NCBI GenBank assembly: GCA_035495315.1
Contig: DATJGF010000178.1
Location: 1 to 11,923, forward strand
Direction: 5' to 3'
Length of the DNA: 11,923 bases
Origin: DATJGF01 sp035495315
GTDB lineage: Bacteria; Verrucomicrobiota; Verrucomicrobiia; Limisphaerales; UBA8199
Shown here piece by piece: positions 5,408 to 11,923 of the stretch. The notes below the pieces were generated by a model that did not search any database, had not been told where the DNA came from, and saw only the letters and a program-made list of their open reading frames with translations. The position numbers and the translations under genes are program-made. Each line of letters opens with the position of its first letter. Within the stretch, counting starts at the first letter, position 1.

Positions 5408-7876
5408 ATGAATTACAAACTTGCTCTACTTGGCGCAGCCGCGCTGCTCCTGACCGCCAATCCAGCCTGCGCAGATTCCCTCCCTAATAACTTCTGGGTG
5501 AACTCCTCTTTCGAGCTTGGCACCAACCTCGACCAGACAACGGGCACCGTCTCCAATTGGAATCGCGGTGGCGGCGACCCCACAATTTGCCAGGTGATCA
5601 CCAACAACTCTATGAGCTCAACCCATGCGTTGGCGGTGGTGGATTCCAATACCGGCAGCGACGGCTATGGCGAATGGTATTCCGACGTTGCGCTCACCGG
5701 TCATGCCGGCCCAGGCGACACCTTAGATATCCAATGGTATGAAATGTACAACCTCGATGGCCCCGAGATGCGCCTCAGCGTGCTGTTCTTTGATGGCACG
5801 GACGCCCAGGTTGGCGGAACAACTCACTTTGTCACCGCCGACACGAGTAGTCCCGGTTGGGTCAGCACGATTGAGGACTCCACCTTCACCAAGCGGAATG
5901 GGTCCTTGGCGGTGCCGCCCGGCGCGGTGAAGATGCGCTGTTCCCTGGTTTCAGGCGGTTCGCCAAGTATTACCGGAGTCATGATCATTGATGATCTATC
6001 CGTGGCCCGCTCACCCGTCCCGAACCTCCTGTCGGGCAATTTCTGGGTCAATCCTTCTTTCGAGCTTGGCACCAATCTCGACCAGACAACCGGCACCGTT
6101 TCCAATTGGAATCGCGGTGGCGGCGATGCTTCGATTGACCAGATCATCACACAAAACTTCACCAGCTCAACCCATGCCTTGGCTGTCGTCGATACCAATA
6201 CTACTGCCAGCGGTTACGGCGAGTGGTATTCCGACGTCGCGCTTAGTGGCAACGCCAGCCCCGGTGATGTGTTGAATATCCAGTGGTATGAAATGTATAA
6301 CCTTAGTGGCCCGGAAATGCGCCTCAGCGTCCTGTTTTTTGATGGCACGGACGCCCAGGTTGGCACAACAACACACTTTGTCACCACCGGCACGAGTAGT
6401 CCGGGCTGGGTCAGCACGATTGAGGACTCCACGTTCGCCAAGCGGAATGCGTCTTTGGCGGTGCCGACCGGTGCGGTCAAGATGCGCTGTTCCCTGGTCT
6501 CTGGCGGAGATCCCTCGATCACCGGAGTCATGATCATTGATGATTTATCCGTGGCCCGCGCGCCTCATGCGGACCTATTGCCAGGTAATTTCTGGGTGAA
6601 CTCGACTTTCGAGGTTGGCAGCGGCCTCGACCAAACCAATGGCACACCCTCGAATTGGAATCGCGGTGGCGGCGACGCCTCCATTGACCAGGTCATCACC
6701 AATAACTACACCAGCTCAGGCCATGCCCTGGCGGTGATTGATGCCAATACCGCTAGTAGCGGTTACGGCGAGTGGTATTCCGACGTCGCGCTCAGCGGCA
6801 ATGCCAGCCCCGGTAACACGTTGAATATCCAGTGGTTTGAAATGTACAGCCTTAGCGGCCCCGAAATGCGCTTGAGCGTCCTGTTCTTTGATGGCACCGA
6901 TGCCCAGGTTGGCGCAGCAACCCACTTTGTCACTACCGGCACGAACAGTCCCGGATGGGTGAGCACCATCAAGGATTCAACCTTTACCAAGCGAAATGGA
7001 ACTTTGGCCGTTCCCCCTGGTGCGGTGAAAATGCGCTGTTCCCTGGTCTCCGGCGGAGACCCCTCCATTACCGGGGTTATGGTTATTGACGACCTCTCAG
7101 TCAACGTAGTGCCTCCGACTGTTCTGGCCGGAAACTTTTTCCCCAACCCGACGTTTGAACTGGGCCTTCAGCTGGACGATCCTATTTTCGGTTCCCCCTC
7201 GGGCGGGTGGCAACGGGGCGGCAGCGCGAGCTCGATCGACCAGGTCACCACCAGTAATTCAGTCAGCTCCGCTCATTCCCTAGCCTTGGTAGATAATGAT
7301 GCCGCCAATTATGGCGAATGGTACTTATTCTTTAACCTCACCAATATCGTCTCCGGCGGGGACGTCTTGGACCTGCAGTGGTACCAAATCTACAGCGTCA
7401 CCAATGGCAGCATGCGTTTGAGCTTCGCCTTCCTCGATGCCGGCAGTGCCCGCCTGGACGGACAGGATTTCAACGTCACCGGCCAAAGTCCCGGCTGGAA
7501 TGGCAGTGTCGCCGGCTCACCTTTCGAACGGCAATTCCAGCGGCTGGCCGTACCGTCAGGCACCACCCAGTTGCGAGTCAACTTCGCCTCCGGCGGTGCT
7601 TCTTCGGTGACCGGCACGATGGTCATTGACGACCTATCCGTTCGTTTAACCAAACCGGTCATCAGCGATGTAACTGCCGATAGCAGCGGCGTCAATCTCA
7701 CCTGGTCCAGTGCCACGGGTAAGACCTACTCGGTGCTTTTTGCCACCTCCCTCGGCGCATCAACTACCTGGACGCCGCTGGTAACGGGCCTGGTTTCGGG
7801 CGGCCTCACGACCTCCTATCTTGACACGGCCACGCATAGCGGTAATCAAGGCTTCTATCGCGTGCTGCAGGAGTAA
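5408..7876 (+). CDS. Secreted protein with four tandem ~183-aa beta-sandwich modules
   Basis: An 822-residue exported protein. Residues 1-22 are a Sec signal peptide (K4, hydrophobic core, ACA before D23); the NPAC context is not a lipobox. Four tandem modules start at about N28, N211, N394 and N576. Each opens with NFWVNxSFELG or NFFPNPTFELG, contains a Trp-rich core (NWNRGGGD, GEWYSDVAL, IQWYEMY, MRLSVLFFDG, SPGW) and ends with TGxMxIDDLSV. This resembles jelly-roll carbohydrate-binding or discoidin-like modules (CBM4/9-type layout: asparagine start, W core, closing D-D-L). Modules 1-3 are almost identical to each other; module 4 is clearly diverged and lacks the KMRCSLVSGG cysteine. A C-terminal domain (about 750-822) ends in GNQGFYRV, the terminal beta-sandwich common in verrucomicrobial exoproteins. 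No catalytic domain is visible, so a role in surface binding, adhesion or polysaccharide capture is likely but inferred. Confidence 0.9.
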   Translation: MNYKLALLGAAALLLTANPACADSLPNNFWVNSSFELGTNLDQTTGTVSNWNRGGGDPTICQVITNNSMSSTHALAVVDSNTGSDGYGEWYSDVALTGHAGPGDTLDIQWYEMYNLDGPEMRLSVLFFDGTDAQVGGTTHFVTADTSSPGWVSTIEDSTFTKRNGSLAVPPGAVKMRCSLVSGGSPSITGVMIIDDLSVARSPVPNLLSGNFWVNPSFELGTNLDQTTGTVSNWNRGGGDASIDQIITQNFTSSTHALAVVDTNTTASGYGEWYSDVALSGNASPGDVLNIQWYEMYNLSGPEMRLSVLFFDGTDAQVGTTTHFVTTGTSSPGWVSTIEDSTFAKRNASLAVPTGAVKMRCSLVSGGDPSITGVMIIDDLSVARAPHADLLPGNFWVNSTFEVGSGLDQTNGTPSNWNRGGGDASIDQVITNNYTSSGHALAVIDANTASSGYGEWYSDVALSGNASPGNTLNIQWFEMYSLSGPEMRLSVLFFDGTDAQVGAATHFVTTGTNSPGWVSTIKDSTFTKRNGTLAVPPGAVKMRCSLVSGGDPSITGVMVIDDLSVNVVPPTVLAGNFFPNPTFELGLQLDDPIFGSPSGGWQRGGSASSIDQVTTSNSVSSAHSLALVDNDAANYGEWYLFFNLTNIVSGGDVLDLQWYQIYSVTNGSMRLSFAFLDAGSARLDGQDFNVTGQSPGWNGSVAGSPFERQFQRLAVPSGTTQLRVNFASGGASSVTGTMVIDDLSVRLTKPVISDVTADSSGVNLTWSSATGKTYSVLFATSLGASTTWTPLVTGLVSGGLTTSYLDTATHSGNQGFYRVLQE
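5489..7642 (+). repeat. Four in-frame tandem DNA repeats, 549/549/546-bp spacing
   Basis: Equivalent codons for the module start fall at 5489, 6038, 6587 and 7133, spacings of 549, 549 and 546 bp. The first three units are very similar at the nucleotide level, including third codon positions (for example TCCAATTGGAATCGCGGTGG in units 1 and 2). The fourth retains protein-level similarity only. This points to recent in-frame duplication or gene conversion of units 1-3. Confidence 0.9.
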
Positions 7877-7922
7877 GGGCAACGCGCCCAGATTGCTGCT
7901 GCAACCAAGATCGACTCTGACG

Positions 7923-7961
7923 GCAGGGCTGCCTAACCCGCAAAGTTCGTGGCAGCCCTGC
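7923..7961 (+). terminator. Hairpin after the secreted protein gene
   Basis: Perfect 11-bp arms GCAGGGCTGCC (7923-7933) and GGCAGCCCTGC (7951-7961) enclose a 17-base loop, 47 bases after the stop. There is no T-run behind it, so it may be a terminator of the T-poor kind or an mRNA-stabilising structure. Confidence 0.55.
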
Positions 7962-8018
7962 TGATTCAATTGGATTTCGTCCGAAACTTCTGAAGCCTCG
8001 TTCCAGTGCAAATGTTAT

Positions 8019-8046
8019 GGCCGCCCCGGTTAAGACCGGGGCGGCC
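8019..8046. terminator. Strong GC hairpin, likely bidirectional terminator
   Basis: Perfect 12-bp arms GGCCGCCCCGGT (8019-8030) and ACCGGGGCGGCC (8035-8046) close on a TAAG tetraloop. It separates the secreted protein gene from the methyltransferase-like gene that starts 43 bases later. The stem is very stable but has no poly-T tail. Confidence 0.7.
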
Positions 8047-8088
8047 TCAATTGGGTGATCTCAATTTCGTTTAATCAATGGTTCGGTT

Positions 8089-8565
8089 ATGCATACTCGC
8101 TGCGTGCACGCGCTCGAATTAAAGGTCCCACCGGTTGCGCTCGTGATTTTTGCTGCGGGTTTGACGTGGCTTGGATCTGCGTATGTGCCGAGACTCAATT
8201 TTGAGTTTCCGTTCCGATGGAGCATCGCGTGGATATTCGGGTTGTTGGGCGTCGCCACGTGCGCGCTCGGGGTGGTTGAGTTCCGGCGCGCGAAGACGAC
8301 GGTCAATCCTACAAAGCCTCAATCGTCTTCGTCACTTGTCACCTCTGGAATCTACCGCCGCACTCGCAACCCAATGTATTTGGGATTTCTTTTAGTTTTG
8401 GCCGGATGGGCCATGTCGAGAGGCAACCTTGTGGGTTTTCTGGTTCTACCTGCATTCGTCGTTTACATGAATGAATTCCAGATTAAACCAGAAGAGAGAG
8501 CACTAACGTCGATCTTTGGGGATAAGTTCAAAGCGTATTGCTCAGACGTCGGGAGATGGATTTGA
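8089..8565 (+). CDS. Isoprenylcysteine carboxyl methyltransferase-like membrane enzyme
   Basis: A 158-residue integral membrane protein of the ICMT/phospholipid methyltransferase superfamily, which uses S-adenosylmethionine at the membrane surface. Hydrophobic segments lie at about 14-33, 45-64 and a hairpin 97-128. The diagnostic C-terminal half is present: SGIYRRTRNPMYLG (86-99, the R-x-x-R-[HN]-P-x-Y-x-G SAM-binding motif), then a paired-helix turn, and EERALTSIFGDKFKAY (135-150), whose EE and following Y end the fold. Bacterial members of this size are mostly of unknown substrate (lipids, isoprenoids or small thiols), so a specific reaction is not assignable. The start lacks a Shine-Dalgarno; no other start is clearly better. 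It follows a strong hairpin and precedes a small membrane protein by 37 bases, probably co-transcribed. Confidence 0.85.
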   Translation: MHTRCVHALELKVPPVALVIFAAGLTWLGSAYVPRLNFEFPFRWSIAWIFGLLGVATCALGVVEFRRAKTTVNPTKPQSSSSLVTSGIYRRTRNPMYLGFLLVLAGWAMSRGNLVGFLVLPAFVVYMNEFQIKPEERALTSIFGDKFKAYCSDVGRWI

Positions 8566-8602
8566 TTTCGTTTGGCATGCAAACAAATGGAAAAGATAAA
8601 TC

Positions 8603-9016
8603 ATGGAATATCTAGTCGGCATTGTGCTGGCTCTGGCGATTTCAATCGGTGCCAGTGTGATTGGGATGGACCGGGATCGGTGTTTTTATCCGGCGGTGCT
8701 GGCGGTTGTCGCGTCCTATTACGCACTTTTTGCGATTATGGCTGGGTCAACCCATGCGCTGGTGATTGAATGTTTTCCCATCGCGTTGTTCCTGCTGGCC
8801 GCGGTGACCGGCTTCAAGAAGGCGCTGTGGTGGGTCGTCATTGGACTTGTTGGTCACGGGCTGTTCGACTTAGTGCATGGCCACTTGATATCCAATCCCG
8901 GCGTTCCAGTGTGGTGGCCGGGGTGGTGCCTGGCGTACGACGTTACGGCAGGAGCATATCTGGCGTTTTTGTTGCGACGGGCGAAACCTGCGGGAACGTC
9001 GAAATGCGGACCGTAA
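8603..9016 (+). CDS. Conserved small membrane protein, unknown function
   Basis: A 137-residue protein with four to five hydrophobic segments: about 4-22, 31-52, 58-71, 74-91 and 108-124. A charged and histidine-rich patch, GHGLFDLVHGHL (84-95; H85, D89, H92, H94), lies at the end of the fourth segment, followed by NPGVPVWWPGWCLAYD (98-113). This could bind a metal or a proton, but nothing shows a function. From memory, similar short proteins with the FDxxHGHL and NPGVPxWWP blocks exist as unnamed membrane proteins in several phyla. GGAAAAG seven bases before the ATG is a reasonable ribosome site. It lies 37 bases after the ICMT-like gene in the same direction, which suggests one operon. Confidence 0.75.
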   Translation: MEYLVGIVLALAISIGASVIGMDRDRCFYPAVLAVVASYYALFAIMAGSTHALVIECFPIALFLLAAVTGFKKALWWVVIGLVGHGLFDLVHGHLISNPGVPVWWPGWCLAYDVTAGAYLAFLLRRAKPAGTSKCGP

Positions 9017-9019
9017 ATG

Positions 9020-9202
9020 CTATCTGCATCCGAATAGAGAAACATCCCAGTTTGCAACCGGGCCTGCTGCAAGGCTGATCAGGGTCGAGCAGTCGGTGCG
9101 GTTGTGTTTCACGACTTTAGTGACAGTGTGGTTCGGGCCTTTGGTGCCGTAGTCCACTTTGCTGACGATCGTGTCCGTGCAATTGGCGCACTTGTGAGCC
9201 AT
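9020..9202 (-). CDS. Small Cys-containing protein, possible degraded zinc-ribbon-like
   Basis: A 60-residue ORF facing the membrane-protein gene and ending three bases from its stop. It has an N-terminal MAHKCANC (CxxC), a middle KGPNHTVTKVVKHN, then RTDC and a final GC. The layout suggests a small metal-binding protein with paired cysteines, but the expected partner in the HNxTDC pair is arginine and the last pair is single, so the metal site looks incomplete. There is no good Shine-Dalgarno: GAGAGG lies about 30 bases upstream and a GGAGGAGGAGG tract 46 bases upstream, both too far. It may be a real small gene, a pseudogene or chance. It lies downstream of glmS on the same strand. Confidence 0.35.
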   Translation of the reverse strand: MAHKCANCTDTIVSKVDYGTKGPNHTVTKVVKHNRTDCSTLISLAAGPVANWDVSLFGCR

Positions 9203-9238
9203 CGGGGCCGTAACTAGGGCGTCGGGCGACCTCTCTAC

Positions 9239-9281
9239 AGTAGTAGTTCCTCCTCCTCCTCCGAATAAAGATGCACTACTA

Positions 9282-9286
<5 letters not shown>
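9239..9286 (-). terminator. Trinucleotide-repeat hairpin at the 3' end of glmS
   Basis: AGTAGTAGT (9239-9247) can pair with ACTACTACT (9275-9283 or the register-shifted 9278-9286) as a nine-pair stem around a 27-base loop containing five TCC units (9248-9262). It overlaps the glmS stop, read on the minus strand as three consecutive in-frame TAG codons (9276-9284). It could act as a weak terminator. Confidence 0.4.
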
Positions 9287-11138
<1,852 letters not shown>

Positions 11139-11144
11139 GCTTTA

Positions 11145-11165
11145 AGTCCAAAGTCCACGATCCAA
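11145..11165 (-). repeat. 7-bp periodic repeat upstream of glmS (TTGGACT type)
   Basis: On the minus strand the 21 bases read as heptamers TTGGATC, GTGGACT, TTGGACT, directly before the glmS start. The period and the TTG lead match the array at 76-112. Confidence 0.6.
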
Positions 11166-11168
11166 GGT

Positions 11169-11216
11169 GGGGGGCGGAAAGTCAAAGGGGAAAGAATACG
11201 GAGGGGAGGGGGAGGG
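11169..11216 (+). other. G-run cluster, possible G-quadruplex, in the glmS upstream region
   Basis: Plus-strand G-runs of 6, 4, 4, 5 and 3 bases lie at 11169-11174, 11187-11190, 11203-11206, 11208-11212 and 11214-11216. The last four are close enough for a quadruplex with loops of 12, 1 and 1 bases. This is the template strand of the glmS leader, 31-78 bases before its start codon, so a folded form could affect transcription. Confidence 0.4.
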
Positions 11217-11293
11217 AAATAACGATGACGAATGCGTTGAAACATGAATCGTTAGAACTGTTACAACGGGGAACCACCGTATCCCATATTGCA

Positions 11294-11367
11294 GATGGCA
11301 AATAGCAAAGGGGACGGAAATGGCCGATGGCAAATCTCAAATGGCAAAGATCGATGGCAAATAGCAG
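11294..11367 (-). repeat. 7-bp periodic repeats, TTGCCAT type
   Basis: GATGGCAAAT occurs at 11294, 11326 and 11353, with ATGGCAA also at 11341. Read on the minus strand, 11327-11347 gives TTGCCAT, TTGAGAT, TTGCCAT without gaps, and 11295-11308 gives TTGCTAT, TTGCCAT. The units lie between the HAD phosphatase stop and glmS and code for nothing obvious. Confidence 0.7.
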
Positions 11368-11380
11368 AGCAGCCCAGCGG

Positions 11381-11923
11381 TTAATAGGAGTTCTTTAAAA
11401 TCCAATCGGCGGCGGCGGAGAGATGGTCGACGATGACGGCGGCATTCAGCCTGGCGGAAGATTCGCGTTCGAGCTCGGCGCCGTAGCCGGTTCGAACGAG
11501 GATGCTTTTCTTCACGCCCGCATTCCAGCCGGTCTGCAGATCGATGAGTTTGTCCCCGATGATGTAGCTGTTTGACAAATCGGCGCCAAATTCATCCCGC
11601 GCGTCAAACAGGAACTGAGGCGAGGGCTTTCGACCGCGGCTGGGAGTGTCAGGGGCTTCGGGGGCAATATAGATCTTCTGAAAAATCACCCCGTCTTTTT
11701 TCAACTCCTGCAGCAGTCGCTGGTTGACGCGCTCGACGTCGGCCATGGTGAAATAGCCGCGGCCGACGCCGGATTGGTTGGAGACGATAAAGAGTTTGAA
11801 TCCGTGATCCTGGAGTCGTTTTAGAGCGGCGCCGGCGCCAGGAAACACGGTGACGTCTTCGGGGCGCGACAGGTAATTACGTTCCTCGATTAGAGTTCCG
11901 TCGCGGTCGATAAAGACGGCGTG
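11381..11923 (-). CDS. HAD phosphatase, GmhB/HisB-N type (5' end beyond window)
   Basis: The reading frame is open from the right edge to the TAA at 11381-11383, giving 180 visible residues; the true start lies just outside. The first visible residues contain DRDGT (positions 6-10), HAD motif I, with D6 as nucleophile and D8 as acid/base. Motif II is SNQSG (48-52), motif III the lysine in RGRKPSP, and motif IV IIGDKLIDLQTGWNAG. This layout is the D,D-heptose 1,7-bisphosphate phosphatase/HisB N-terminal subfamily, and GmhB acts in ADP-heptose synthesis for LPS. The four zinc-binding Cys/His residues of classical GmhB are absent: the loop reads APEAPDTPSRGRKPSP. Substrate identity is therefore less certain, and other sugar bisphosphates are possible. 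The GTG that reads VFPGAG at 11848 is an internal codon, not the start. glmS follows on the same strand. Confidence 0.88.
   Translation of the reverse strand, partial: HAVFIDRDGTLIEERNYLSRPEDVTVFPGAGAALKRLQDHGFKLFIVSNQSGVGRGYFTMADVERVNQRLLQELKKDGVIFQKIYIAPEAPDTPSRGRKPSPQFLFDARDEFGADLSNSYIIGDKLIDLQTGWNAGVKKSILVRTGYGAELERESSARLNAAVIVDHLSAAADWILKNSY

Noticed and set aside
9248..9262. GGAGGAGGAGG tract as a Shine-Dalgarno for the small minus-strand ORF
   Set aside because: No ATG, GTG or TTG lies at a usable distance; the ORF start is 46 bases away.
11292..11367. CRISPR-like repeats near 11294-11367
   Set aside because: Repeat units are only 7-15 bp, irregularly spaced and without spacers; they are heptad-periodic repeats, not a CRISPR array.
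11139..11380. glmS ribozyme
   Set aside because: No recognisable ribozyme core could be seen; the gap is filled by repeats and G-runs. Covariance-model search would settle it.

Overview
The window looks like part of a chromosome from a soil or freshwater Verrucomicrobium (Pedosphaera/Limisphaerales-like). This is inferred from: a secreted multi-repeat protein ending in the C-terminal beta-sandwich common in verrucomicrobial exoproteins; short 7-bp periodic intergenic repeats and CTCCTGTAG-type repeats; moderately high GC; mostly weak Shine-Dalgarno sites; and a GmhB-like phosphatase without the usual zinc ligands. No rRNA or marker gene is present to prove it.

Layout. 1-153: left-edge repeats. 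154-1162 (minus): a ferritin-like di-iron protein followed by a small cysteine-rich, metallothionein-like protein, probably one transcription unit. 1291-2344: a decayed segment holding an IS256-family transposase remnant with both ends missing, an N-terminal stub of a DUF4203-type membrane protein, and a small YcgL-like ORF. 2345-2966 has no recognisable gene. 2967-5022 (plus): a two-helix membrane protein of unknown function, dodecin, a frameshifted C-terminal remnant of an alternative (N-type) ATP synthase gamma subunit, and a VIT1/CCC1 metal transporter. 5408-7876 (plus): a large secreted protein with four tandem ~183-residue modules, then two strong hairpins. 8089-9016 (plus): an isoprenylcysteine methyltransferase-like membrane enzyme and a small four- to five-helix membrane protein. 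9020-9202 (minus): a small Cys-containing ORF of uncertain status. 9282-11138 (minus): full-length glmS. 11381 to the right edge (minus): a 5'-truncated HAD phosphatase of the GmhB/HisB-N type.

How it fits together. The left 5 kb reads as an accessory 'metal and stress' neighbourhood (ferritin, metallothionein-like protein, dodecin, VIT1/CCC1 transporter) mixed with gene debris. The ATP synthase gamma remnant directly before the VIT1 gene suggests that an N-ATPase operon once stood there. The right end holds core envelope-precursor genes: GlmS makes glucosamine-6-phosphate for peptidoglycan and LPS, and GmhB-like phosphatases act in ADP-heptose synthesis. I found no CRISPR array, tRNA, rRNA or intact mobile element, and no clear evidence of an undescribed multi-gene system. 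The most unusual signals are the near-identical tandem modules of the secreted protein, the shared TTG-heptad grammar of three unrelated intergenic repeats, and the decayed ATPase and transposon junctions.
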